From Nitrospirota bacterium (GTDB lineage Bacteria; Nitrospirota; Thermodesulfovibrionia; Thermodesulfovibrionales; Dissulfurispiraceae), in assembly GCA_021847795.1 (NCBI GenBank), contig JAJZPZ010000005.1:1-50092 (forward strand): a stretch of DNA of 50,092 nucleotides. Direction: 5' to 3'. The translations under genes were made by a program, and so were the position numbers. The first letter of the stretch is position 1, and every line of letters starts with the position of its first letter. Under the pieces are notes generated by a model that made no database searches, was not told where the DNA came from, and was given only the letters and a program-made list of their open reading frames with translations. Below are positions 42,985 through 50,092 of the stretch, piece after piece.

Positions 42985-43495
42985 GTGAAGAGACTTCCAG
43001 AACCTGTACGTGGCCCCCACGAATACCGTGTTTGCATTGTATGAGGGATTGAAATAAGCGCCGGTGAGGATGGGAGTCGGACTTATTGCTGGTGTTGTAG
43101 TACGTGTAGAAGACCTTGGCATCGAGGAACGGGACCGGGTTTGAGGTCAGCGTAAAAGCGTAATTATCAGTATCAACCCTCCCGTGGAAAAGCGTTGAAT
43201 TTGCCGTAGCGCCGTATAAAGCCAGAAGAGGGCTCAGATCGAAATCCGACTTCCCGCGCGCGGTGCTGAGGTTTACGTTGAACCTGGTGTTCAACGGCAA
43301 TCTCAACGAGCCCTTGAATGCCAGCTTGTAATACTTGTTGTCAGGAGGGAGCGATTCAATATAAGACGCCCCCCTGCGGTGGTCTGATTGGTTATGGTCC
43401 GGAAATCATCGTTGAAATCGCTGAAAAGATAACTGACCGAGGCGAATAACGGCCTGACCCCCTTTTCCAAGTCAACTATAAGGGGGTTGTTTCTT
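42985..43495 (-). pseudogene. Decayed MtrB/PioB-like porin gene
   Basis: Leftward stretch matching the intact porin at 39638-41764 in broken frames. PLFASVSYLFSDFND aligns with PLFASVQYFYSDFDN. After a frame change, LPPDNKYYKLAFKG then LPLNTRFNVNLSTARGKS and DTDNYAFTLT align with the intact LPPDNQYYKIGFKG, NTRFNVNLSTARAKS and DTDNYAFALT. After an internal deletion only the last strand pair PSYNANTVFVGATYRF remains, its stop replaced by Trp. The 5' third is missing; it begins just after the bioD stop. A relic of a tandem copy of the cytochrome-porin locus. Confidence 0.85.
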
Positions 43496-43510
43496 TTCCT
43501 CCGCCGCTTA

Positions 43511-44488
43511 CTATGACTCCCAGCCCTGCATTTCCGGAAGAACGCATTTCAATATATGATTTGCAATGTTGCGGGCTGCAGAAGATATTTTCCTCTCATT
43601 ATGCTTTTGAGAAGCCCCCTTCATATAGGGGACAATTCCTATAAGCGGCACCGGTGACAATTCCCTTAAAACTTCCGGATTTGTTTTTTCGGCAAGACCT
43701 CCTTCAGGGGGAAGCGCGTAATTGATCACAATCCCGAGCACTTCAATCTCCTCCCGCAGCGCATGTTCAATTGTCAGGAGGGTGTGGTTGATGGTTCCCA
43801 GGGAGGGCCTTGCAACCACAATGACAGGGAGCCCCAGCTCCCTGACAAGATCGGACATGAAATACCGTGATGCGTGATGCGCAACACGACCAGTAACGAG
43901 TGACGAGTGACGAGTAACAAGTAAAGGATCTGAAGACGGTGACAAGTCTTTGTCGTTAGTCTTTAACTCGTTACTTGTTACTTGTAACTCGTTACTGTCT
44001 TTAGAGTTACTTGTTACCGATGACTTGTTACTGTTTTTTATCGGCGCCAGCAGTCCGCCTGCTCCTTCAACCACCAACAGATCATATTTTTCCGAAAGCC
44101 TGTTGCAGGCATTCATGATCTTTTTGATATCGACAGGCCGCTTCTCCAGCCTGGCAGCAGTCATGGGCGCCAGGGGGCGCTCAAAACGAACAGGCGCAAC
44201 CAGGTCAAGTGGATCATCCATGCCCGCTGCTTCCCGGAGAGCTATCCCATCGGCCGGTATAAGCCCGCCTGTTTCCATTTTGAGATCTTGTATTCGGGAT
44301 TCGGAGTTTGCCTTCCCGCATCCTGTTTCAATGGGCTTCATCGCACCGGCACGGATTCCCCTTTCCCGGAGCGCCCTGAGTATCAGGGCAGATACGACCG
44401 TTTTGCCGACTCCTGTATCAGTTCCGGTTATGAAAACGCCTTTAGGCAGCAGGGCCTCCTTCCTACCAGAGCTCACGCAGCAGTACAT
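43511..44488 (-). CDS. bioD: Dethiobiotin synthetase with a repeat-derived insertion
   Basis: ATP-dependent enzyme that closes the ureido ring of dethiobiotin in biotin synthesis. P-loop GTDTGVGKT (about 22-30), KPIETGC, VEGAGGLLAPI and the later LPVIVVARPSLGTINHTLLTIE block are all present. Residues ~152-208 (Ser/Thr/Asn/Leu-rich, VTSNSKDSN...LVTRHSSLVTG) are not family sequence and coincide with a heptad repeat element; without them the length is normal. Start unclear: ATG 44488 overlaps the HAD gene, while a strong AAGGAGG is followed, five bases on, by CTG 44449 in frame and no ATG/GTG/TTG before the P-loop. Confidence 0.9.
   Translation of the reverse strand: MYCCVSSGRKEALLPKGVFITGTDTGVGKTVVSALILRALRERGIRAGAMKPIETGCGKANSESRIQDLKMETGGLIPADGIALREAAGMDDPLDLVAPVRFERPLAPMTAARLEKRPVDIKKIMNACNRLSEKYDLLVVEGAGGLLAPIKNSNKSSVTSNSKDSNELQVTSNELKTNDKDLSPSSDPLLVTRHSSLVTGRVAHHASRYFMSDLVRELGLPVIVVARPSLGTINHTLLTIEHALREEIEVLGIVINYALPPEGGLAEKTNPEVLRELSPVPLIGIVPYMKGASQKHNERKISSAARNIANHILKCVLPEMQGWES
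43865..44032. repeat. Heptad-phased inverted repeat inside bioD
   Basis: The left half (43865-43925) contains GTAACGA GTGACGA GTGACGA GTAACAA; the right half (43954-44032) contains TCGTTAC TTGTTAC TTGTAAC TCGTTAC and, after a short break, TTGTTAC CGATGAC TTGTTAC, the complements. Total length keeps the bioD frame open. Confidence 0.85.
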
Positions 44489-45173
44489 CCAGCTCAGAGT
44501 AGTTGCTGAAACATTTGTCGGGCTGGAGGCCGTTATAGGCTTTGCATTCGGACCTGAAAAGAATGAACTTCATGCCGGCTTTTTTTGAGCCGACCAGGTC
44601 TTTTGCCGGATTATCTCCAATGTATATCGATTCTTCAGGCCTTACCCCAAGCCTTTCCATTGCGATCTGAAATAATCTCACGTCAGGTTTTTTAAAGCCG
44701 AACCTCGATGACAGCAGTTTGAACCTAAAGAACCGGTCCAGGCCGAGCATCGAGATCTCGGGTTCCGTAAAGACCCACTGGGCATCGGATATGACAGCCG
44801 TCTTATACCCTTTCCCGGAGAGAGAACCCAGCGCATCGTACATTCCGGGGAAAGCGGCAAAGTGCCTCCGCGCCAATGCCCTGAAGAGCATCGCCACACC
44901 CGCCACAACACCTTTGGTATACCTCTTCTTGCCGTACCTGTGCATAATCACGTCAAACACCTTGAACACATCGACTTCAGGATACATCTCGGGGCTGCTT
45001 TTCAAGGTCCGCTGCACCTCATCGGAATAGGCTTTTTTCAAAACATCCGGGGGGACACCGACACGGTAATACGATAGATACCGGGACAGGGAATCATAAA
45101 TCCAGGGGTCGCCCTCATCGGTCCTTATGTCGATGAGCGTGCCGTAGAGGTCGAAGAATATCGCCCTCTTCAT
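44463..45173 (-). CDS. HAD-superfamily hydrolase (haloacid-dehalogenase-like)
   Basis: A 236-residue cytoplasmic phosphatase-like protein. Motif I FFDLYGTLID (nucleophile Asp, with Tyr at the DxDGT third place as in many DxYGT members), helical cap (about 20-105), motif II VISDA, motif III Lys in FGFKKPD, motif IV YIGDNPAKDL. Substrate unknown. Four-base overlap (ATGA) with the upstream kinase-like gene, and its 3' end overlaps the longest bioD frame, so the three are coupled. Confidence 0.9.
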   Translation of the reverse strand: MKRAIFFDLYGTLIDIRTDEGDPWIYDSLSRYLSYYRVGVPPDVLKKAYSDEVQRTLKSSPEMYPEVDVFKVFDVIMHRYGKKRYTKGVVAGVAMLFRALARRHFAAFPGMYDALGSLSGKGYKTAVISDAQWVFTEPEISMLGLDRFFRFKLLSSRFGFKKPDVRLFQIAMERLGVRPEESIYIGDNPAKDLVGSKKAGMKFILFRSECKAYNGLQPDKCFSNYSELDVLLRELW

Positions 45174-46171
45174 GTGAGCCGCAACCCCCAGGTAAGGCAG
45201 GCAAAGGCCTCGCGCGCAAGCCGTTTTCTGCAGGTCCGGTCAAGATAGCTGTTTCGCGCTATGCGCAGCTCGGTCAACGCCATGTAAAAGGGGTTCCGGG
45301 CAGTAATCTCCCTGAACGCTCTCTTGCAGTCACTGAAATGGCCGGAGTACCTTTTGAGGAAATGCCTGATGAACGGCTCCGAGGCACAGGGGTCGCCTGT
45401 CCTCCACAGAAAGGCGTGCTTCAGCTCGCCGCATACCATACCCACATCGTAGGCCATATCGCTGCTCCTCATCCTTTCAAGATCTATTGCCACCACATTG
45501 CCCCTCCCGTTAAATATGAAGTTTGTCGGCGTGGCGTCTCCATGTACTATAACACTCTTTGCCTTCTGCAGGAGTGTCCTGTTCAGCCATGTATCCATAA
45601 GCCTCAGATACCCTTTGCTTTCACCAGGCGCCAGCACTCCCTGCGCCTGCAATTTGCCGAGCACCTTTTGAAAATAGAGGCTCACCGGATCAAGATCAAC
45701 CCTGGCCTTTGCTTCTGTTTTTACATGCAATGTATAAAGGAAGGAAGCAAGCTCCGACAGCCTCCCCTTCAGAGAGGCGGCATCTCTCTCATAAATGGCC
45801 CGTTTGAGATAGTAGTCAAGACTTCTGCCGTCTATGAATTCCTCGATAAGGGCAAGTCCGATACGGTCATCTCTTGCAATGGGGCGGACGACATAGTTCG
45901 GGAAGGTATCAAAGCCGTATCTCCTTATCTGCTGCAGATTATCGAATTCTCCTTTTATCCGGACGAGCCTTTCCTGTTTCGTGTCGTCCAATCTGAAGAA
46001 TTTACCGATGATGGCTGTTTTCGTTTTCCCTTCCGTGTACTTGTACACCTTGCGCGAGGACATCCTGTTTACATGGAAATACGGTTCCCTCACGTCAGGA
46101 CATACGCAGGAAGTGAGTATCTCATAGAGGGGATCGGCATAATCGAGCTTGCCAAGGTATGGGTTCTCCAT
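45170..46171 (-). CDS. Aminoglycoside-phosphotransferase-fold kinase
   Basis: A 333-residue APH-type kinase. N-lobe with YKYTEGKTKTAIIGKFF (ATP lysine region) and IEEFIDGRSL hinge; catalytic loop VHGDATPTNFIF (HGDxxxxN); metal-binding AIDLERM in place of DFE. Such proteins phosphorylate small sugars, choline or similar metabolites; aminoglycoside resistance is not implied. Possible partner of the HAD phosphatase that overlaps it by four bases. Start ATG 46171; the upstream SDR ends 34 bases before. Confidence 0.85.
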   Translation of the reverse strand: MENPYLGKLDYADPLYEILTSCVCPDVREPYFHVNRMSSRKVYKYTEGKTKTAIIGKFFRLDDTKQERLVRIKGEFDNLQQIRRYGFDTFPNYVVRPIARDDRIGLALIEEFIDGRSLDYYLKRAIYERDAASLKGRLSELASFLYTLHVKTEAKARVDLDPVSLYFQKVLGKLQAQGVLAPGESKGYLRLMDTWLNRTLLQKAKSVIVHGDATPTNFIFNGRGNVVAIDLERMRSSDMAYDVGMVCGELKHAFLWRTGDPCASEPFIRHFLKRYSGHFSDCKRAFREITARNPFYMALTELRIARNSYLDRTCRKRLAREAFACLTWGLRLT

Positions 46172-46205
46172 ATATAAGAGAATCTTAGCATCTGGGCTGA
46201 AAAAA

Positions 46206-46916
46206 TCAAATAATCCTGCTGTCGAGGCAGAATACCTGTCCCGTTATGTTGCGTGTGCCTGCAAGATAAACGACAAACCGCGCTACCTCCCCCGGATCGG
46301 AAAGGGTGTTTAACAGGCTGTCCTGTTTTGCCTTTTCCAGGGCATTGCCGGCGACTGCTCCCATTGCCGTGGGCATAAACCCCGGCAATACCGCATTGAC
46401 CCGTATGCCCTTTTCAGCCAGTTCCCTTGCAGCAGTCCTCGTGAGCCCCAGCAACGCTGCCTTTGAAGCGCTGTATGCGGCCTGCCCCTCCTTGCCCTTC
46501 AGCCCCGAATAAGACGATATATTTATGATATGCCCGCCCTCCTTCATCAGGGGAACAAAAGCCTTTATGCTGTTGAAGACCCCCTTGAGATTAACGTCCA
46601 TTACGCTGTCCCAGTCCTTCTCGCCCTGCTTTATGAGCAGCGAGTCCCGGGTAATGCCGGCATTGTTGATAAGCACATCAAGTCTTCCCCAGCGCCCGGT
46701 AATGTCATCCGCCATTCGCAGGACTTCGGGGTACACGCTCACGTCAGCCCTGACGGCCATGGACGAAGACCCTAGTTTCCCAACAATTTCCCCGGCCCGT
46801 GCTTCCGACCTGCGGTAATTGACGGCCACCCTGAAGGAGTTTTCATGGAGAGCAGCAGCCAGTTCACTTCCCAAACCGCCTGCGCCGCCTGTTATGAGTG
46901 CGACCTTATTCGTCAT
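46206..46916 (-). CDS. Short-chain dehydrogenase/reductase (FabG-like)
   Basis: A 236-residue NAD(P)H-dependent SDR close to 3-oxoacyl-ACP reductases. TGGAGGLG cofactor motif (about 9-16), NNAG (about 84-87), catalytic Ser in NISSYSG, and YSASK (Tyr/Lys). The first 220 residues follow FabG closely; the end GQVFCLDSRII differs from the usual GGxxI-DGG. An ATG at 46931 would add five residues but directly abuts a TATAAC box, so it would fall before a likely transcription start; I take 46916. First gene of the SDR-kinase-HAD-bioD operon. Confidence 0.88.
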   Translation of the reverse strand: MTNKVALITGGAGGLGSELAAALHENSFRVAVNYRRSEARAGEIVGKLGSSSMAVRADVSVYPEVLRMADDITGRWGRLDVLINNAGITRDSLLIKQGEKDWDSVMDVNLKGVFNSIKAFVPLMKEGGHIINISSYSGLKGKEGQAAYSASKAALLGLTRTAARELAEKGIRVNAVLPGFMPTAMGAVAGNALEKAKQDSLLNTLSDPGEVARFVVYLAGTRNITGQVFCLDSRII

Positions 46917-46967
46917 AAGCCTGGTATTCATGTTATAATTTCAGGTAATTTTAAGCAAGTGGGAATA

Positions 46968-47092
46968 CGCGTTACAGCGTTCATCGCGTTTATCGGGTTA
47001 TAGCGGAGAACGGAAATCGTCTTTTACACTATTATCCTTTTTTTACACTGTAACGCTCAACGCGATAAACGCTGTAACGCTTTACCGGAACC
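46968..47092. repeat. Heptad-phased inverted repeat upstream of the acidic hypothetical gene
   Basis: The left half reads GCGTTAC AGCGTTC ATCGCGT TTATCGG GTTATAG; the right half (from 47051) reads TAACGCT CAACGCG ATAAACG CTGTAAC GCTTTAC. The halves are inverted relatives, with different words from the other three elements but the same period of seven. Confidence 0.7.
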
Positions 47093-47101
47093 GGAGGATG
47101 T

Positions 47102-47662
47102 ATGACACGATTCGAAGAAGTCCAGATGCGCATAGCTGAATCTGCAAAGAATTATCTCGAGATATTCAACATGCAGGTTTTCATAGAACAATTCACCCTC
47201 GACCGCGAGAGCAGGTTTTCCCTGACACTGCCCGACCTGGAGCCGCCTTTTTTCATATCAACGACCCTCGCCTTTACCTACGATGCCTTCCAGACAGGGA
47301 TGACTCTCTACGAGGACAGCGAAGACGACGGAGACATGGATGTCGACACCTCGCTGGAACTGGAGTTTACGATAAAACTCCCGGTCATGGAGGACTACCC
47401 CGCAATAGAAGAACTCATCGAAGAGATAAAAGAAGAATATCCCGACACGGAACCGGTCCTGACCGCCAGGGAGACCCTGTTGATCGAGGAGCCTTCAAGG
47501 GAGTACGAGATATCTTACCTGTATAATGTAGATGCGGATGACATCATTGACGCAGACCTCCTCGACCAGATATTCAATGAGCTGAAGGAAATCATGGAAC
47601 TCATCTACAAGAGGACAAAAGATTACATAGACCTGTCATGGTACAGAGAAGAGGAAGAGTAG
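47102..47662 (+). CDS. Acidic hypothetical protein
   Basis: 186 residues, strongly acidic (runs such as EDSEDDGDMDVDT, EELIEEIKEEYPDTEP, YREEEE), with no signal peptide or membrane segment. Predicted mixed strands then helices. Not recognised. The 3' end overlaps the nucleotidase gene by 25 bases, so the two are likely made together. GGAGG before ATG 47102 lies just beyond the heptad repeat. Confidence 0.75.
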   Translation: MTRFEEVQMRIAESAKNYLEIFNMQVFIEQFTLDRESRFSLTLPDLEPPFFISTTLAFTYDAFQTGMTLYEDSEDDGDMDVDTSLELEFTIKLPVMEDYPAIEELIEEIKEEYPDTEPVLTARETLLIEEPSREYEISYLYNVDADDIIDADLLDQIFNELKEIMELIYKRTKDYIDLSWYREEEE

Positions 47663-48318
47663 GCGTCCCGCTTGAGGATATCGACTTTGTCCTCCTGGAT
47701 ATGGATGGAACGCTTCTGGACAGGTATTTCGACGACTACTTCTGGGAACACCTGGTACCGGAAAAATATGCTGAAAAATACCAGGTGACCTTCGGGAAGG
47801 CAAAGGAAGTCCTGCTGGCCCTCTACAAAGCCCATGAAGGCACTCTCAACTGGACGGACATTGATTTCTGGTCACGGGAACTCAATCTGGACATCCCGGC
47901 GCTGAAAGAGCAGATAAAGCACCTGATCGAGGTGCATCCCCATGTCGAAGACTTTCTGAAGGCCATGAAGGAACAGAAGAAAAAGGTCTATATGGTCACC
48001 AATGCCCACTACAAGGCGCTGGACATAAAACTGAAAAAGACGAAAATCGGCAGGTATTTCGATAAATGCATCACTTCATTTGAAATGGGATACCCCAAGG
48101 AGATGGTAGATTTCTGGGAAAAGACGGAGCGGATGCTGAAATTCGATAAAGAGAGGACCCTCTTTATCGACGACACCCCCCGGATATTAAAAACGGCAAA
48201 GGCCTTCGGGATCAGATACCTCTTTCTCAAGACAGGGGCCAACTCAAAGAGAAAAGACACGCCCTCCGGCGACTTCCCGGTGCTTAAGGATTTTAAAGAA
48301 CTCCTAACCCTTTCTTAA
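47638..48318 (+). CDS. HAD nucleotidase, YrfG-like (GMP/IMP type)
   Basis: A 226-residue HAD phosphatase. Motif I DMDGTLLD (DxDGT, about 21-28) followed by RYFDDYFWEHLVPEKYA, which is the YrfG-group signature; motif II VTNAH; Lys region YPKEMVDFW; motif IV LFIDDTP. E. coli YrfG hydrolyses GMP/IMP, so a purine nucleotidase role is likely. The start overlaps the acidic gene; the 3' end overlaps the convergent gene at 48293-48664 by 26 bases. Confidence 0.88.
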   Translation: MVQRRGRVGVPLEDIDFVLLDMDGTLLDRYFDDYFWEHLVPEKYAEKYQVTFGKAKEVLLALYKAHEGTLNWTDIDFWSRELNLDIPALKEQIKHLIEVHPHVEDFLKAMKEQKKKVYMVTNAHYKALDIKLKKTKIGRYFDKCITSFEMGYPKEMVDFWEKTERMLKFDKERTLFIDDTPRILKTAKAFGIRYLFLKTGANSKRKDTPSGDFPVLKDFKELLTLS

Positions 48319-48664
48319 GCCATGCCTCCACTTTCCCGTTAAGGGGATACATGTTGAAGTATGCCCCGGCCTTGTTCTCCTCAACAGCCTCACTGAGCAT
48401 TTCCTGCGGGATCTCCCGGACCTGGGCCACTGTTTCCGCATAGTCGGCAGCAGTGTGGCGCATCAGGAAGAGGGCCGGTTTTTCGCCCATGGTATCGATG
48501 TAAAAGATATATCCCTTGATCGGTTCCTTTGCCGTGACCCCCTCTGCCGTTGCCGTGTACTTCGGCTCCATCAGATCTTTAGGCTGGAGGTCCCAGCGTA
48601 TGTTCTCTATCATATAAGGCTCTTTTTTAATGTCCTCAAAAGACCTCATCTCACCGTACATCAT
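48293..48664 (-). CDS. Conserved-looking hypothetical protein
   Basis: 123 residues (or 122 from the second ATG at 48661, better spaced from GGAG). Soluble, mixed alpha/beta, with blocks such as YMIENIRWDLQPKDLM, GYIFYIDTMGEKPALFLM and a final VEAWLKKGLGVL. Not recognised. Codon character and ribosome-binding site suggest a real gene, in tandem with the next gene leftward from 49139. Its last 26 bases overlap the convergent nucleotidase. Confidence 0.65.
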   Translation of the reverse strand: MMYGEMRSFEDIKKEPYMIENIRWDLQPKDLMEPKYTATAEGVTAKEPIKGYIFYIDTMGEKPALFLMRHTAADYAETVAQVREIPQEMLSEAVEENKAGAYFNMYPLNGKVEAWLKKGLGVL

Positions 48665-48782
48665 GGCTCCACCTCACATCTTTCCGGCAGGTCCTCCGAG
48701 GACCATTTCCGGAAGTTTCCTGAAAATGTTTTGCAGCAATCGAAGACTGCTTTACTCCCTTCCCGTTCAGCCGTCAGTGGAT

Positions 48783-49139
48783 TCAGGCATTCCCCGCGAT
48801 AGGGCCGTCCGGGCTGTTTTTCCTGTAGACCTCTGCGGCCGTAATTCCGATATCCTCCAGCATTTCAAGGTTGGTGGCATTTACTTTTTTCAGAGGCAGT
48901 TTCAGGGTATCCGCGACCTGCTGGAGGAGAATCCCTTTCTGGTAATGCATTTCCGCAATCGTTACCTTGAGGGCGTCCTCAAAAATAAAATTCCTCAACG
49001 CCCCATCCTCGACATCAACAGCGTTGCAAGCCTCATTGAAGCTGAGCCCGTTTTCAAGCCCGCTCCTGATTTTCGCCATCGCCTCATTGTAGATCTTTGT
49101 TTCCTCGTCCGTATAGTGCTTATATTCGAAATCAGACAT
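48783..49139 (-). CDS. Small hypothetical protein with helical C-terminal region
   Basis: 118 residues: SDFEYKHYTDEETKIYNEAM start, then predicted helices including a stretch LLQQVADTLKLPLKKVNATNLEML that has the look of a helix-turn-helix (VADTLKLPLKKV). No membrane segment. AAAGGAG before ATG 49139 is good. Possibly a small regulator, unproven. Followed by the hypothetical at 48293-48664 on the same strand after about 120 bases. Confidence 0.7.
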   Translation of the reverse strand: MSDFEYKHYTDEETKIYNEAMAKIRSGLENGLSFNEACNAVDVEDGALRNFIFEDALKVTIAEMHYQKGILLQQVADTLKLPLKKVNATNLEMLEDIGITAAEVYRKNSPDGPIAGNA

Positions 49140-49287
49140 AAAAAGCTCCTTTTATATGTTTACATGAACTTTAACATAGCCGGAGCAACTTTGGCTATTC
49201 ACTTCAGAGGTAAAACAAGGATATAGCCTCGCTCTGCGGACAGAAGCGATCAGACACGGACCTGCCTCTGCAAAAAACAGGGGGCAT

Positions 49288-50092
49288 TCATCCCTTCCCG
49301 GAAAGCGTCACAACCTCATGCCTCAGCCCATCGGCGAAAGACTGGTATATATCACCTGCGCCTGTTCTTTTCGCAGGGGCCGCTGCTGACGGGGTCAAAG
49401 CCTTTCCGAAGGTCACCCTGATTCTGGCAGGCCTCAGGAATTTCGCTTCCCTCGGAAGCGCCTTGAATGCCCCGTCAATGTAAGCAGGAACAACAGTGGC
49501 GTTCAGTTCCAGCGCCAGCACCCCTATCCCTTTCTTAAAAGGCATGACGCTGCCGTCAAAAGACCGCCCCCCTTCGGGAAACACGCAGAGGGACCGGCCG
49601 CTCCTGAGGACATATGCCGACATCTGGAGCGCCTTGTGCAGATAGGTTTCCGCGTCTATCGGAATCACGTGGGCCAGCCGTGCGAACCAGGCCTTAAAGC
49701 CCCCGGTAAAGAATTGCCGCATCCCGAGGATATAAAGCTTCCTGAACATTTTGAAGGGTACGGATGCAGCAATAAGAAAGCCGTCAAGGTAACTCGCGTG
49801 GTTGGGCGTAATGACAAAGGGACCCTCTCCGGGGATATTTTCCATGCCCTTCACTTCCAGGCGAAACACTGTTTTAAAGAGGACCTTCAGCGCCAGGAGG
49901 ATCACGAAAACAGCGGCCAGTTCGATAAAACCGTGGGAGTACCCTATTTTCCTTGCATCTTCAGGAGTGGGCTCCTTTTCAAGGATTTCCCGCCAGGAAA
50001 GGGCCCCGGTGTCAGGTATCCTGCCTGCGCCCCTGTATCCCCTGAGCGCTGAGACGACATCCCCGACTGTCTGTATCTCCGCAATAAATGTA
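49288..50092 (-). CDS. PlsC-type acyltransferase domain at the end of a larger protein (5' end outside window)
   Basis: The frame is open to the window edge. The visible 267 residues hold a linker with FIAEIQTVGDVVSALRGY, which looks like the end of an acyl-carrier-type domain, then WREIL and a hydrophobic helix (IELAAVFVILLALKVLF). A 1-acylglycerol-3-phosphate acyltransferase domain follows: NHASYLD (HX4D motif), then FPEGGRS (FPEGTRS-like), then VVPAYI. It probably belongs to an acyl-CoA/ACP ligase-acyltransferase fusion making or repairing membrane phospholipid. Starting at the internal GTG 49905 would drop the linker and is less likely. Confidence 0.85.
   Translation of the reverse strand, partial: TFIAEIQTVGDVVSALRGYRGAGRIPDTGALSWREILEKEPTPEDARKIGYSHGFIELAAVFVILLALKVLFKTVFRLEVKGMENIPGEGPFVITPNHASYLDGFLIAASVPFKMFRKLYILGMRQFFTGGFKAWFARLAHVIPIDAETYLHKALQMSAYVLRSGRSLCVFPEGGRSFDGSVMPFKKGIGVLALELNATVVPAYIDGAFKALPREAKFLRPARIRVTFGKALTPSAAAPAKRTGAGDIYQSFADGLRHEVVTLSGKG

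Noticed and set aside
43865-44032. CRISPR-like array in bioD
   Set aside because: The repeat unit is seven bases with no spacers and inverted halves, unlike CRISPR repeats of about 23-47 bases.
45338-46177. Long plus-strand open frame (279 codons) opposite the kinase gene
   Set aside because: Mirror frame of a gene with HGD and DLE catalytic motifs; no recognisable domain.

Overview
The window looks like a chromosomal segment of a Gram-negative, cytochrome-rich anaerobe or facultative anaerobe. A Nitrospirota (Thermodesulfovibrionia-like) or deltaproteobacterial-type genome is my best guess. This rests on gene content (ten-heme DmsE-type cytochrome with an MtrB/PioB-type porin, multi-PAS GGDEF-EAL proteins, AsmA, DUF502, YebC, an HTH/zinc-ribbon regulator), not on a marker gene. 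No rRNA, tRNA or CRISPR was seen.

Layout. 1-16.5 kb is a mixed housekeeping/stress region: two PAS-GGDEF-EAL proteins for cyclic-di-GMP, a YajD-like HNH protein, cold-shock protein, HtpX, a PEBP protein, a triple-rhodanese exported protein with one heme motif, an O-methyltransferase, a thioredoxin/DUF1189/DJ-1 run, a polysaccharide deacetylase, YkgJ and AsmA. 16.5-29.4 kb is an accessory metal-resistance island, visibly more AT-rich. It has an RND pump (CzcCBA-like) with a small exported protein in front and two PII-like proteins behind, a CDF transporter, a His-rich protein, and several truncated genes (resB, P-type ATPase, flavoprotein, spermidine-synthase half). It is edged by a non-coding inverted-repeat element (16540-16768) and by the remnant of a REP-associated Y1 transposase inside perfect 15-bp inverted repeats (29184-29359).

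29.4-39.3 kb is a core run on the plus strand: a START-like hypothetical, mtnP, yebC, DUF502, glmU, glmS, pcrA, gatC and panD, covering amino-sugar precursors, DNA repair, tRNA amidation and pantothenate. 39.6-42.7 kb is a leftward operon for a decaheme cytochrome plus outer-membrane porin, the usual pair for electron transfer across the outer membrane, with a strong promoter and a clear terminator. Just upstream lies a decayed second copy of the porin. 43.5-46.9 kb is a leftward SDR - kinase - HAD phosphatase - bioD operon. 47-50 kb holds an acidic hypothetical, a GMP/IMP-type nucleotidase, two small hypotheticals and the acyltransferase end of a larger protein cut by the window edge.

The most unusual signal is a set of four non-coding elements between 34.2 and 47.1 kb built from 7-bp words in strict phase, arranged as inverted halves. 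The heptamer text differs between elements, but the period and palindromic layout are the same. One sits inside bioD and adds about 56 in-frame residues. Another covers the end of glmU and separates the glmS ribosome-binding site from its start codon.
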